Assembly (NCBI RefSeq): GCF_027923845.1
Contig: NZ_AP026933.1
Coordinates: forward strand, 1-64,000
Source of the DNA: Spiroplasma ixodetis
Lineage (GTDB): Bacteria > Bacillota_I > Bacilli_A > Mycoplasmatales > VBWQ01
Reading direction: 5' to 3'
Length of the DNA: 64,000 bases
A program made the position numbers and the translations under genes. The notes under the pieces were generated by a model. That model was not told the DNA's origin. It did no database searches and saw only the letters and a list, made by a program, of their open reading frames with translations. Positions 22,653 through 36,017 of the stretch are shown one piece after another (within the stretch, counting starts at the first letter, position 1; each line of letters opens with the position of its first letter).

Positions 22653-22982
22653 CTATAATGGGATTTTCATTAAAAGATGTAATAAAGAACTAAGATTTTC
22701 TTCATATGTATTAGATAAATAATTTTTTCTAATCATAATTACTATATCTACTGGTCAATCTTTTTTAATATCTACTAACATTCCTCGTACTTGACGTTTA
22801 ATCTTATTACGTGCAAAAGCAAAACGAACTAGTTTTTTTCCTACTGATACGCCTACTCGTATAGTTTCAAAATCTACTCTATTCATATAATAGATAAAAA
22901 ATTGACCATTTGAAATACTTTTTCCTTCATTAATTAAATATTTAAAATGATGATTTTTCAAAAGGCGGTATTTTTTTTCCAT
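22653..22982 (-). CDS. rnpA: Ribonuclease P protein component
   Basis: A 109-residue basic protein with the RnpA signature FAFARNKIKRQVRGM after VGVSVGKKLVRF. It binds RNase P RNA for tRNA 5' maturation. TGA at 22755-22757 is Trp, and the frame continues to TAG at 22653. The gene for yidC begins 13 bases later. Confidence 0.95.
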
Positions 22983-23011
22983 ATTTTGTTCACCTTATTT
23001 TATTTTTTAAA

Positions 23012-23146
23012 CTATGCTGTTAATTTTTTACGTCCTCTTTGACGTCTTCTTTTAATAACATTAATCCCTGTTGCAGATTTCATTCTTGCAAAAAAACCAT
23101 GAGTTTTTTGATGTTTTCTCTTACTTGGTTGATATGTCGGTTTCAT
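23012..23146 (-). CDS. rpmH: 50S ribosomal protein L34
   Basis: A 44-residue protein with the canonical sequence [20 protein letters not shown], ending [19 protein letters not shown] precedes the ATG. It is the first gene of the minus-strand origin cluster. Confidence 0.97.
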   Translation of the reverse strand: MKPTYQPSKRKHQKTHGFFARMKSATGINVIKRRRQRGRKKLTA

Positions 23147-23192
23147 TTTTTTCTCCTTTTTTTAAAAATTCTAATAAAAAATCATTAAGAGT

Positions 23193-23221
23193 ATTCTAAC
23201 ATAATATTTATATCTTAACAA
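23193..23221 (-). promoter_or_regulatory. Promoter of rpmH-rnpA-yidC
   Basis: On the minus strand TTGTTA (23221-23216) and TAGAAT (23198-23193) are 17 bases apart, 47 bases before the rpmH start. Confidence 0.45.
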
Positions 23222-23339
23222 ATTATTCTGTTTATTTTTAATAAAAACAATATTAGTTTAACAAAAAAATAAATCATTTATAATATTAAATAAATATTAT
23301 TTTTTTTTATTTTTTTAAAAGTATAATACAGATTATAAT

Positions 23340-23409
23340 TATAAAAAAGTTATCAACATTAATCCACAATTCATCCACAATAATTATATTAATTAAAGAG
23401 GTTTTTAAA
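23340..23409 (+). other. oriC: Origin region, DnaA boxes upstream of dnaA
   Basis: Three DnaA-box-like nonamers lie in a row: TTATCAACA (23350-23358), TAATCCACA (23360-23368) and TCATCCACA (23371-23379), each close to TTATCCACA. They sit between divergent rpmH and dnaA, the normal origin position in mollicutes. The surrounding 23160-23400 is very AT-rich. Confidence 0.75.
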
Positions 23410-24789
23410 ATGAATAACACTGATAATAATTGAGAAAACTTTCAAAACATTTGAAATAAAGTTAGAAATTTTCTTCAATATGATGAAATGATTGATCCAA
23501 GTATTTTTAATAACTATATTAAAAACACTTATATTTATGATATTTTTGAAAATAAATGTTTAATTATTGTTGATTCACTATTCGCAAAAGAAATTTTAAC
23601 TAAAAATATAACATTTAAAGTTAAAGAAATTTTAGAAAGAATTATTCAACAAAATCTTCAAATTGAATTTTTAGAACTTAATGAAGCAAAGAAGCAAAAA
23701 ATATATGTAGAAAAAGATTTTGTTGAATTTAATAAATTGCAACAAATTAAAAAACAATTTCAATTTAATAACTTTGTTAAAGGAGAATCAAATAACGATG
23801 CTTATCAAGCAGCATTTTCAATTACCATAGAACTTGGTAGGTATTGAAATCCCTTATTTATCTATGGTAATTCTGGATTAGGAAAAACACATTTACTTCA
23901 TGCTATTGAAAATGAAATATTAACAAAATATAATAATCAAAAAAAAGTACTTTACTTATCTTCTGAAGAATTTGGCCGTATGGTACCAGAAATTATTAAA
24001 CAAAATATTAATGATATTGAAAAATTTAAAGATTCATTTAATCAATACGATGTTCTTCTCGTTGATGATATTCAATTTTTAGCTAATCGTAGTAAAACAA
24101 ATGAAATATTTTTTCATATATTTAATAGCTTTGTTAACAAACAAAAACAAATTGTTATTACATCAGATAAACATCCTGATGATTTATATGGTTTTGAAGA
24201 AAGAAATGTTTCAAGATTTCAAAGTGGTTTAAGTGTTGGTATTGATTCACCAGATTTTGAAACTTCATTAATCATTTTAAAAGAAAAAATTAAGTCTTTA
24301 AATTATGATCCAAGCATTTTTACTGAAGAATCTTTAAGTTTTATTGCTTTAAATTTTAATAGTGATGTTAGAAAATTAGAAGGAGCATTAAATAGATTAA
24401 TTTTTTACAGCATTTTATATATAAAGCCTAATCATTTAATAGTGCTTGAAGACGTTATGAAAGCTTTTAAAACATCAAATACTTCATTAAAAGAAAAACT
24501 AACTATTAAAAAAATTAAAACAATCGTATCTGAATATTATAATATTCCAATCAAATTATTGATTAGTACTTCTAGAGTTAAAACAATAACAATAGCACGC
24601 CATGTAGCAATGTATTTAATAAAAACACTTTTAAACGAATCATATACAAAAATTGGTTCTGAATTTGGAGGTAAAGATCATACAACAGTAATGAATGCTT
24701 ATAACAAAATTAAAAAAAATATTGAAACTAATTATGAATTTAAAAAAAATATTGAAAGATTATCACGTGAATGTTTAAAACACAATTAA
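23410..24789 (+). CDS. dnaA: Chromosomal replication initiator DnaA
   Basis: A 459-residue protein with an N-terminal domain I, an AAA+ domain with Walker A GNSGLGKTH and Walker B VLLVDDIQFL, and a C-terminal helix-turn-helix with IARHVAMYL and GSEFGGKDHTTVMNAY for DnaA-box binding. An AGAGG site precedes the ATG. DnaA boxes lie on both sides of the gene, pointing to a bipartite origin. Confidence 0.97.
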
Positions 24790-24950
24790 TCCACTATTTT
24801 AATCATAAATTATTAACATATAAAATTCTTATTTTTTCTTTATTTTATAAGTTAAAATTAGTTATCCACATTAATCCACATCATAATATTATTAATAATT
24901 AAATAAATAATAATTAATATATATAATATATAATTAATTATTAATGTTTA
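24783..24950 (+). other. oriC: Origin region, DnaA boxes and AT-rich unwinding tract between dnaA and dnaN
   Basis: TTATCCACA at 24862-24870 is a perfect DnaA box, TAATCCACA follows at 24872-24880, and a weaker TTAATCCAC begins at 24786. Positions 24884-24945 are almost pure A/T with TATATATAATATATAATTAA-type sequence, a good candidate for the unwinding element. Confidence 0.75.
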
Positions 24951-24967
24951 AAAAATGGGAGATATTT

Positions 24968-26155
24968 ATGAAAATTGAAATCAAAAGTTCTATATTATTC
25001 AAAATAATAAAAAAAATAATAAAAATAACAATTTCTAATAATACTTATGAAGAATTATCTTGTTTTTTATTAGAAGTTGAAAAAGAAAAAATAATTTTAA
25101 CTGCATCTAATGGTAATTTATCATTAAAATATGAACTAAATAATAATGAAAAATATTTAAAAATATTAAACATCGGTTCAGTATTAATTAATACTAAAAT
25201 TATCTATGATATTTTTAGTAAACTAGAAGATGAATGAATTTTATTTGAACTTAAAATTAATAATTTAATCATTAGTAATTTTAAAAATGATAATAATGAT
25301 TTTATCTTTAAATTAAGTACAATGACAATTGAAAAATTTCCAAAAATCAACTTTAACAAAAATATTAAAAATAAAGTATCTTTTAATAAAAATTTGTTAC
25401 AAAATATAAATGAACAAATTGCTTTTGCAACAAATACAAACAATAATAAACCAGCATTAAGTGGAATTAATTTTAAATTTAATGATCAAAAGTTATTTGT
25501 TACAGCAACTGATGGATATTGTTTAGCAAAAAAGTGATTTTCTTTTGAAGAAAAATTAGAATTTAATAATAAAGAGTTTAATATTCCAGTTCATTTATTA
25601 AACGAAATTGATAAAATTACTAGTGATTTAAATTCAAATATAAATTTTTATTTTGAAAATAATTATAATTTAATTATTGAAATTGAAAATTTTTTATTTC
25701 AAACACGAATGATTGAGGGTACTTATCCAAATACGGATGATATTATTAAAAATATTATAGAAAAAGAAAAAAATATTATTGAAATTAATAACGTTAGAGA
25801 ATTTTTAAAAATTATTGAATTATCAATAATTTTAGCAAAAAAAGATACTTCACCTATGATTCAATTTTGAATCAATGTAGAAAAAAATGATTTTAAAATT
25901 AATTGTTTATCTAATAATGATAGTATAGGTGAAGTAATTGAACAATTTAAAAAATTTCATATTGTAAAATCTAAAAGTTTAAAAGAAGAAATAAAAGTAG
26001 TTTTTAATTCAAAATTAATTATTAATGCTTTAAAATCTTTTAATAAATGTAAAAAAGTAAATTTGAAAATTTCTTGACCAAAAAATTATACAATTATTGA
26101 TAGTGAAGAAGAAACTGGGTTATTACAACTAGTTTTACCAATTGGAGAAAAATAA
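24968..26155 (+). CDS. dnaN: DNA polymerase III beta sliding clamp
   Basis: A 395-residue clamp. It starts MKIEIKSSILFKIIKKI, carries PALSGINFKF and ATDGYCLAKK in the middle, and ends IIDSEEETGLLQLVLPIGEK. GGGAG lies just before the ATG at 24968; an upstream start at 24944 is possible but has no better site. It follows dnaA in the standard order and tethers the polymerase to DNA. Confidence 0.95.
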
Positions 26156-26217
26156 TATGATATAACTAAATAAAATAGTTATTTTTAATTAATAAGCTAA
26201 GAAAGGGTAAAAAAATA

Positions 26218-26508
26218 ATGAAGAAGAAATTACGATTGTTAAGTATGTTTACTATTTTAATTTTTACTAATTTAAATATAATTGCTTGTAAAAATAAGCA
26301 AGATACTATTAGTGAATTTTATGTTTTAGGGGATAGTTTGTCAGATACTGGTGCAGGAACATTTGCACAAAATCAATATTTAGAAAATAGTAATAGTAAA
26401 TGTAAACATTTTCAATTAGATAAACCTTATTATAATAATTGTTGAAGTAGTAATAAAGTAGCTTCACAATTAATTGCTGAAAAATTAAATATTAATGCAA
26501 AATTGTAA
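26218..26508 (+). pseudogene. GDSL-type lipoprotein hydrolase, truncated by IS30
   Basis: MKKKLRLLSMFTILIFTN is a signal peptide and NIIACK a lipobox. FYVLGDSLSDTGAG is the block I of SGNH/GDSL esterases, with the catalytic Ser. After about 93 residues the frame enters the IS30 terminus at 26497 and stops at 26506-26508. I see no remaining C-terminal part on the far side of the element. In this family these enzymes are surface lipases or esterases. Confidence 0.75.
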
Positions 26509-26732
26509 AGGTAAGTGCAACTAAATTATTTTTCTATTCAAATATTCGATTGGTGAAAGATAATTTAGTATTTTTCTGGGTCTTTGGTTTAAAGACAATA
26601 TAAATTTATGAACTTCATTTTTATTAGTTTTTGAAAAAATAAATTTTTTAGGAAATTTTTCTCTAAGAACCTGTTTAGAATCTTTTAGAAAATAAGGTAA
26701 AATTACTATATATTTTAAAATAAGAGGTATAT

Positions 26733-27008
26733 ATGCATAAAAATTATCCAAGTCATGTTACTAAAGAACAATTTGAGAACATAAAATCAACTTTAGAAAA
26801 CAGCAAAAAGAAAACAAAACCAAGAAATTTAGATTTATATGAAGTGTTTTGTGCAGTTTTATATGTATTAAAAAGTGGTTGTCAATGAAGAATGTTACCA
26901 AAAAATTTTCCAAAATGACAAACTGTATATTATTATTTCCAAATTTGAAGTAAAAACAATGATAAAGAACCTAGTGTATTGCAATTAATTTTAAAAAAAA
27001 TTAGTTAA
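26733..27008 (+). CDS. IS5-family transposase OrfA
   Basis: A 91-residue protein with the IS5-type N-terminal domain: LDLYEVFCAVLYVLKSGCQW, MLPKNFPKWQTVYYYFQIW. It starts at the ATG after AAGAGG and ends just past the A8 run at 26993-27000. The catalytic part is in a different frame. Confidence 0.85.
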
Positions 27009-27522
27009 AAAGATTCGTATTAAGAATCATCGAAAAGAAAAAACTAGTTTTTGTATAATTGATTCGCAAAGTGTTAAAAATACAGATACTACTGAAAATA
27101 AAGGTTATGATGCTGGTAAAAAGATTTCAGGAATAAAACGTCATATTGCAGTTGATACGCAAGGTTTACCACATGCAATTTACATAACTACAGCAGAAAA
27201 AACAGATCGTAATAGTGCTATCATAATGATTAAAAGTGAAAAAGAAAATCTTTCTACAGTTCAAAAAATAATAGTAGATGCTGGCTATACTGGTGAAAAA
27301 TTTGCTTCTGCAATCAAAACAATCATAAATGCAAATGTTGAAGTTGTAAAACGTAATGAATTACATTCTTTTGTAGTACTACCAAAAAGATGAGTTGTAG
27401 AACGAAGCTTTGCATGATTAGAAAAATGCAGAAGATTATGAAAAAATTGTGAAAGAAAACTAAATACTAGTTTACAAATGGTTGTTCTGTCCTTTATTTC
27501 AATTTTATTAAAAAGATTCTAA
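26995..27522 (+). CDS. IS5-family transposase OrfB (catalytic half)
   Basis: An open frame of about 175 codons without its own ATG. It has CIIDSQSVKN with the first Asp, IIVDAGYTGEKF with the second, and a WVVERSFAWLEKCRRLWKNC Glu signature. It can only be reached by slippage in the A-run at 26993-27000, because in-frame stops sit at 26986 and 26992. The geometry needs a +1 (or -2) shift from OrfA. The frame is otherwise intact. Confidence 0.8.
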
Positions 27523-28486
27523 ACAGGTTCTAATTAAACCATTAGTATTTTCATTAGTACCTCTTTGTCAAGGTGAATATGGATTTGCAAAATAAATTTT
27601 CACATCTAACTTTTTTTCAAGTTGTTGTCAATTTGCAAATTCTTTACCACGATCAAAAGTAATAGTTTTAACAATATTTTTAGGAAGAATTGATAAATAA
27701 TGAATGATATTTTTATTAATAACTTTAGTAGTTTTGTTTTTAACTAACATTGCTAAAGTAAATCGTGATACTCTTTCAACTAAAGTTATTAAACATGATT
27801 TACTTTTACCTCTTGATGATACTATAGTATCTCCTTCTCAATGACCAAGAGTTATGCGATCATTAACATTATTATCTCGTTCTTTAATTGATTTACCATT
27901 AAATTTACCACGATTTTCTTGAGATCTTCGTTTTTTACCTTTTCTTCTTAAATTTTTACTAGTAACTTTATCAAATAATCCAGAATAAATTCAATTGTAA
28001 ATTGTTTTAAAGCTGATAGCTCATTGTTTATGAAAATTTTTAATTCTGCCATAAATTTGTTCAGGTGATCAGCCCAATAATAGTTTTTGTTGTATATATT
28101 TGACTAAATCTTTATATTTAAACTTATGAAAAATAATATGTGATTTTTTTCTATTTACAGCTTTATTTTGTGCAATTAATGAAAAATAATGATCATTATC
28201 TTTATTTCTATTAACTTCTCGAATAATAGTACTAATACTTCGATTAAGATTTTTAGCTATTTCACTAATTTTAACTTTAAATTTCAATTGATTCTCAATA
28301 TAAATTCTTTCATCTATCCCAATATGTTTATAACTCATATAAAAACTCCTTACTTTTTCTAAACTAAATTTAGCATTATGAAATTTTTATATGAGAATTT
28401 TTTGCAATTTTATTTACTTGCACTTACAAGTATAATTCAGCATTTTTGAATAAAGATTTTTTAATTTTTCTTTTAAAAAAATTATG

Positions 28487-28514
28487 TTGTTTTAAATCAA
28501 AAAAAATGTATAAT
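28487..28514 (+). promoter_or_regulatory. Possible gyrB promoter
   Basis: TTGTTT at 28487-28492 and TATAAT at 28509-28514 are 16 bases apart, about 130 bases before the gyrB start. The intervening leader carries a long inverted repeat. Confidence 0.4.
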
Positions 28515-28588
28515 TTATACATAAAATGTAAAATAATATGCTTATTTTAAAGAATAAAAAGTCTTTTTTTGAATTTATTTTTGAAATT

Positions 28589-28626
28589 TTAAATATTTTC
28601 ATTATTAAATTAATGAAAATATTTAA
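28589..28626 (+). promoter_or_regulatory. Perfect 16-bp inverted repeat before gyrB
   Basis: TTAAATATTTTCATTA and TAATGAAAATATTTAA are separated by six bases, 21 bases before the GTG start. No T-run follows, so it is more likely an operator or a leader hairpin than a terminator. Confidence 0.5.
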
Positions 28627-28632
28627 TGATGA

Positions 28633-30567
<1,935 letters not shown>

Positions 30568-30598
30568 AAGTTAATAAAATAAAATTAGGAGTTTATAT

Positions 30599-33088
30599 AT
30601 GAGTGAAATAACTAAAAAAAATGAAACATTTATTTCTAATAAATATGTTCGTAATATATCTGATGAAATGAGAACTAGTTTTTTAGAATATTCAATGTCA
30701 GTTATTGTTTCAAGAGCTTTACCAGATGCAAGAGATGGATTGAAACCAGTACATCGTCGAATTTTATATTCTTTAGCAATTTTAGGTATGACATATGATA
30801 AACCTTATAAAAAAGCAGCACGTATTGTTGGAGAATGTATTGGAAAATTTCATCCTCATGGTGATATTGCAGTTTATGAAACAATGGTAAGAATGGCACA
30901 AGAATTTAATTATCGTTATCCTTTAGCTGATGGCCAAGGTAATTTTGGTTCAATTGATGGTGATAGTGCTGCTGCTATGAGATATACTGAAGTTAGAATG
31001 AGTAAAATGGCAGGAGAGTTGGTTAAAGATTTAAATAAAAATACAGTTACTTTTGTTGAAAATTATGATGGTGCTGAAAAAGAACCTAGTGTTTTACCAG
31101 CTTATTTTCCTAATTTATTAGTTAATGGAACAACAGGTATTGCTGTTGGAATGGCAACAAGTATTCCACCACATAACTTAAGAGAAATAGTTGATTCAAT
31201 TATTTTTGTAGCTCAAAATCCTGATTGTGATATTATGGAAATATTAGATATTGTTAAAGGACCTGACTTTCCTACAGGTGCAATGATTTTAGGTGTAAAT
31301 TCATTTAAAAATGCTTATTTAAACGGAAGATCAACAATAACAGTTCGTAGTAAAACTAAAGTTGAAAAATTATCAAATGGTAAACCTGCAATTATTGTTG
31401 AAGAAATACCTTATCAAACTAATAAAACTAATTTAATAAATAATATAGTTAAAGCAGTTCAAGAAAAAAAAGTAAATTATATAACTGATTTGCGAGATGA
31501 ATCTAATCGTGAAGGAATAAGATTAGTATTAGAAATTAAAAATATTGATTATGCTGAACTTATTTTAAATCAACTATATAAATTTACTTCATTACAAACA
31601 ACATTCACAATAAATTTATTAGCATTACATAATAAACAACCTAAAGTAATGAATTTAAAAGAAATGATTGAAATTTATATTGAACATCAAATTGAAATTA
31701 TTCTTAATAAGTCTAATTTTGAATTAAAAAAATATGAACATCAATATCATATTATTTTTGGTCTTGTTAAAGCATTACAAAATATTGATGAAATTATTAA
31801 AATAATTAAGGAATCAAAGAAAACAGAAGAAGCATTAACTAATTTACAGAATAAATTTGAATTTTCTGAAAAGCAAGCTAAAGCAATTTTAGAAATGAAA
31901 CTGCAACGTTTAACAGATTTAGAACAAGAAAAATTAAATAATGAATTATCATTTATTAATGAAGAAATTATTCGATTAAGAACTTTAATTAATGAACCTT
32001 CTAAGCAAATAGAATTAATGATTTCTCAGTTAACAACAATTAAAGAAAATTATGGTGATGATAGAAGAACTGAAATTATTGAAAATTATGAAGGTGAAAT
32101 TATTGATGAAGATTTAATTAAAGAAGAACAGGTGGTTATAACTCTTTCAAAAAGCGGTTATATTAAACGTTTACCTTTAGACACATATAGAACTCAACAT
32201 CGTGGTGGTATTGGTGTTAAAGGTGCTGGTGGCACTGATATTAATACTGATGATATTGATAAAGTTTTAATTACTTCAACTCATTCTGATTTGTTAATAT
32301 TTAGTAATAAAGGGAAAGTTTATCGAATTCGTGCTCATAAGCTACCAAATTATTCAAGAACGGCTAAAGGAACACCAATTGTTAATTTAATAGCAACAGA
32401 AAAAAATGAGACTATTAAAACAATAATTGCTATATCAGAAGATTATGATATAAATGCTAATTTATTTTTTGTTACTAAAAAAGGAATTATTAAACGTTCA
32501 ACTTTAGATCAATTTAAATCTATTTACCAAAATGGTAAAATAGCTATTAAATTGCGTTCAAATGATCAATTAGTAGATGTGCTGAAAACTACAGGTAATA
32601 ATGAAATAATTATTGCTGTGGCTAATGGACGAGCAGTTAGAATCAATGAAAATCAAGTTAGAGTAATGTCAAGAATAGCTAGCGGAGTAAAAGGAATAGA
32701 TACAAAAGGTACTCATGTAATTGGGATGTGTTCTAATAAAGATGGTGATTTAGTTGTCTCTATTAGTGAGAAAGGTTATGGAAAAATATCACGATTTGAA
32801 GAATATCGTTTAGCAAATCGTGGTGGTAAGGGTGTAATTTCAATGAAATTAGCTCAAAAAACAGGAAAATTAATTGGTATAAATTCAATAAATAACACTA
32901 ATAATAGTAATGATTTATTAATTATGACTTTAAAAGGTACAGTTATTAGATTTTCTTTAGAAGATATAAGAACTACAAGTAGAAATACTATAGGTGTTAA
33001 ATTAATTAGATTTAAAACAGAAGAAGATGCAATTTCTTCAATTGTAACAATCCCAATCACTAAAGAAAAAACTATTTTTATTGATTAA
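30599..33088 (+). CDS. gyrA: DNA gyrase subunit A
   Basis: An 829-residue cleavage and religation subunit. [17 protein letters not shown], the [17 protein letters not shown] region and the catalytic Tyr in [10 protein letters not shown] are present. The C-terminal beta-pinwheel contains the GyrA box [10 protein letters not shown]. In the quinolone-resistance region the residues at the E. coli Ser83 and Asp87 positions are Ile and Glu ([17 protein letters not shown]). An ATTAGGAG site precedes the ATG. Confidence 0.97.
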   Translation: MSEITKKNETFISNKYVRNISDEMRTSFLEYSMSVIVSRALPDARDGLKPVHRRILYSLAILGMTYDKPYKKAARIVGECIGKFHPHGDIAVYETMVRMAQEFNYRYPLADGQGNFGSIDGDSAAAMRYTEVRMSKMAGELVKDLNKNTVTFVENYDGAEKEPSVLPAYFPNLLVNGTTGIAVGMATSIPPHNLREIVDSIIFVAQNPDCDIMEILDIVKGPDFPTGAMILGVNSFKNAYLNGRSTITVRSKTKVEKLSNGKPAIIVEEIPYQTNKTNLINNIVKAVQEKKVNYITDLRDESNREGIRLVLEIKNIDYAELILNQLYKFTSLQTTFTINLLALHNKQPKVMNLKEMIEIYIEHQIEIILNKSNFELKKYEHQYHIIFGLVKALQNIDEIIKIIKESKKTEEALTNLQNKFEFSEKQAKAILEMKLQRLTDLEQEKLNNELSFINEEIIRLRTLINEPSKQIELMISQLTTIKENYGDDRRTEIIENYEGEIIDEDLIKEEQVVITLSKSGYIKRLPLDTYRTQHRGGIGVKGAGGTDINTDDIDKVLITSTHSDLLIFSNKGKVYRIRAHKLPNYSRTAKGTPIVNLIATEKNETIKTIIAISEDYDINANLFFVTKKGIIKRSTLDQFKSIYQNGKIAIKLRSNDQLVDVLKTTGNNEIIIAVANGRAVRINENQVRVMSRIASGVKGIDTKGTHVIGMCSNKDGDLVVSISEKGYGKISRFEEYRLANRGGKGVISMKLAQKTGKLIGINSINNTNNSNDLLIMTLKGTVIRFSLEDIRTTSRNTIGVKLIRFKTEEDAISSIVTIPITKEKTIFID

Positions 33089-33104
33089 TTTAAGAGGTGC
33101 TAAA

Positions 33105-34368
<1,264 letters not shown>

Positions 34369-34370
<2 letters not shown>

Positions 34371-34402
34371 TTTATAATGTTTCACGTGAAACATTATAAA
34401 TT
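34369..34402 (+). terminator. serS terminator containing a parS-like palindrome
   Basis: A perfect palindromic hairpin of 34 bases ending in ATTATAAATT, followed by an A/T tract. It directly abuts the serS stop. Its centre is the 16-bp sequence described separately. Confidence 0.6.
34378..34393. promoter_or_regulatory. parS: parS-like site (ParB binding)
   Basis: TGTTTCACGTGAAACA matches the bacterial chromosomal parS consensus TGTTNCACGTGAAACA at every position. It lies about 11 kb from dnaA, where parS sites usually occur. No parA or parB gene is in this window. Confidence 0.6.
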
Positions 34403-34434
34403 AAAAAAAATGTATTTTTTTATAAAAAAAATGT

Positions 34435-34440
34435 TATAAT
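34435..34440 (+). promoter_or_regulatory. -10 box of the SRP RNA gene
   Basis: TATAAT, 7 bases before the predicted 5' end of the SRP RNA. A poor -35 (TGTATT) lies 17-18 bases upstream. Confidence 0.5.
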
Positions 34441-34446
34441 TAATAA

Positions 34447-34526
34447 TGCCACTGCAACAATTACATTCGAACCGGGTCAGGACCGAAAGGTAGCAGCCAT
34501 AAGTATTAGGATTGTGTGTGGTGGTT
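34447..34526 (+). ncRNA. ffs: Signal recognition particle 4.5S RNA
   Basis: The core GGGTCAGGACCGAAAGGTAGCAGCC motif of small bacterial SRP RNA is present in split form (GGGTCAGG at 34474, then GGTAGCAGCC). The flanks GCCACTGCAACAATTACA and GTGTGTGGTGG can pair into the long arm. The RNA pairs with Ffh to target membrane proteins. Ends are estimated. Confidence 0.9.
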
Positions 34527-34759
34527 TTATTTTGAAAAATAAAAAAGAGGTTTCTTTAAATGAAAAAACAAAATTACATGGAAATTGCCTTAAAAATTGC
34601 TAAAAAAGCTGCTATTAATGGTGATGTTCCAATTGGTGCAATTATTGTTGATGAAAATGATAATATTATCGGTAGAGGATTTAACAAAAAGGAAAAAGAC
34701 AAAGATCCAACTCAACATGCGGAAATTATTGCAATAAAAAAAGCATGTAAAAAAATTAA

Positions 34760-35698
34760 GGCTTTTCTCCCTTTATGTACTATTTTAATTTTATCACATA
34801 AATGCTGAGAAAAGCCTATCTACGGACTTCTCCCCACATTTTTAAATCAAACATAGCATTACAGTTTCAAAACTAGGTATCTTGTTGAATTTATATGCAG
34901 CTTCTTTAGCATATAAATGAACATGATGTTTTGCAACTTTGATATGTGTTTTAAATGTTCTTCTTATATGTTTTCAAACTGATTCAATTTGGTTGGTATT
35001 TACACCAATTTTTGAAACATAGCCATCTTGATGGTTAACTGTTTCATGCTTAGTGAAAACTGATTTAAAATCGCAATATCCTTTTCAAGAATCAGTATAT
35101 ACAAGACATTTTGAAGAAATGTGGTTTTTTGCAAACTGCAAAAGATTTTTACTCTTTGCGTTTTTCAATACTTTCACAATTAAATTATTGGTTGTTTTTT
35201 GATAAATGCCAACAATCAAGGTTTTATTCACCAAGGATCTTCCTTGTTTTTTAAAACCCATATGTGAAAGATACATTTCATCAATTTGCACTGTACCTTC
35301 AACAATAAATTGAGGTTTTTGTTTTGCAATACGTGTTCTGATTTTATGAGTCATTCTTCAAGCAGTTTTCAAAGTCACTCCCAATTCTTTTGCAATATCT
35401 GTTGATGGAATTCCATGTTTGGTGTTTATTCATCTAAAGATAAGATAAAACCAAGATGTTAAAGATGTTTGTGACCTTGAAAATATGGTGCCTGTGAGAA
35501 TGCTAAATGTTTGATTACATTTTAAACATCTCATTCTTTTTAAATCAGAAGTATTCAAATTAAAACTAAAACACCTAATACATTTGTTTTCTTTCAAATT
35601 TGCTATATATGCAAGACATTGCTGTTCAGTTTGAAAAGCATTGTTGAATTCATTCAGTTTCATTATTCCCTCCACAAGTACATGTGGGGAGAAGTCCG
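34760..35698 (-). mobile_element. IS1595-family element, copy 3, in tadA
   Basis: A 939-bp element with a perfect 8-bp duplication AAAATTAA (34752-34759 and 35699-35706). It has the same termini as the other copies, in minus orientation. Confidence 0.95.
34842..35663 (-). CDS. IS1595-family transposase
   Basis: A 273-residue intact transposase, near-identical to the two plus-strand copies: zinc ribbon, helix-turn-helix, then QIDEMYLS, YTDSWKGY and NTNQIESVWKHIRR. The start is the ATG at 35663 after GGAGGG. Confidence 0.92.
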
Positions 35699-36017
35699 AA
35701 AATTAATAATTGACGTTTGTTAAATTGTACTATTTATACAACATTAGAACCATGTTTAATGTGTGTAGGTGCTTTGTTACAAACAAGAATAAAACATATT
35801 GTTTTTGCTTTAAAAGATAGTAAATTTGGATGTGTTGAATCACTCTATAATTTAACATTAGATAAAAGATTTAATCATCGTAGTGAATATACTTATTCTT
35901 TAAACTTAGATAGTAAAGAAATGTTACAAAGTTTTTTTGGAGAAATTCGTAATCTATAATAATTGTTTTTATAACAAATTTTATAAAAAATTGTTAGGAT
36001 AAATATAGGTGATTTAA

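Larger units (their letters stand above)
26667..27530 (+). mobile_element. IS5-family (IS427-like) element, copy 1
   Basis: An 864-bp element with perfect 20-bp terminal inverted repeats GAACCTGTTTAGAATCTTTT and a 3-bp duplication TAA (26664-26666 and 27531-27533) inside IS30. It carries two overlapping transposase frames around an A8 run. A partial second copy lies at 53216-55232. Confidence 0.92.
26521..28338 (-). pseudogene. IS30 transposase, split by an IS5-type element
   Basis: The N-terminal three-quarters (28338 down to 27531) runs from MSYKHIGIDERIY to the segment NENTNGLIRE. The C-terminal part (26666 down to 26521) gives KFPKKFIFSKTNKNEV to EYLNRKII. The IS5-type insertion lies after the catalytic Glu region, so catalytic residues are intact on the upstream side but the protein loses about 48 C-terminal residues. 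Confidence 0.85.
26497..28441 (-). mobile_element. IS30-family element, copy 2, interrupted by an IS5-type element
   Basis: The ends match the full copy at 57459-58536. Subtracting the 864-bp inserted element and its 3-bp duplication leaves exactly 1078 bp. The left terminal repeat starts GCAAAATTGTAAAGG; the right end, read inward, starts GCTGAATTATACTTGTAAGT. The two align at 23 of 30 positions. I see no clear target duplication. Confidence 0.9.
34560..35959 (+). pseudogene. tadA: tRNA adenosine-34 deaminase TadA, split by IS1595
   Basis: The 5' part (34560-34759) carries the zinc and catalytic motif HAEIIAIKKA. The 3' part (35707-35959) carries the second zinc motif TTLEPCLMCVGAL. Removing the 939-bp element and one AAAATTAA duplication rejoins KKI to NNWRLLNC in one frame of about 150 residues. 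TadA makes inosine at the tRNA-Arg(ACG) wobble position and is essential in many bacteria, so the split either is tolerated, is recent, or is polymorphic in the sample. Confidence 0.9.

Noticed and set aside
26521-26751. Short minus-strand protein beginning MDNFYAYIPLIL
   Set aside because: It is a chimera of the IS5 end and the IS30 transposase C-terminus, not a gene.
30702-30899. Minus-strand open frame inside gyrA
   Set aside because: It is a shadow of the strongly conserved gyrA coding strand.
33081-33104. Longer start for seryl-tRNA synthetase at 33081
   Set aside because: It overlaps gyrA and lacks a ribosome site; ATG 33105 has AAGAGG.
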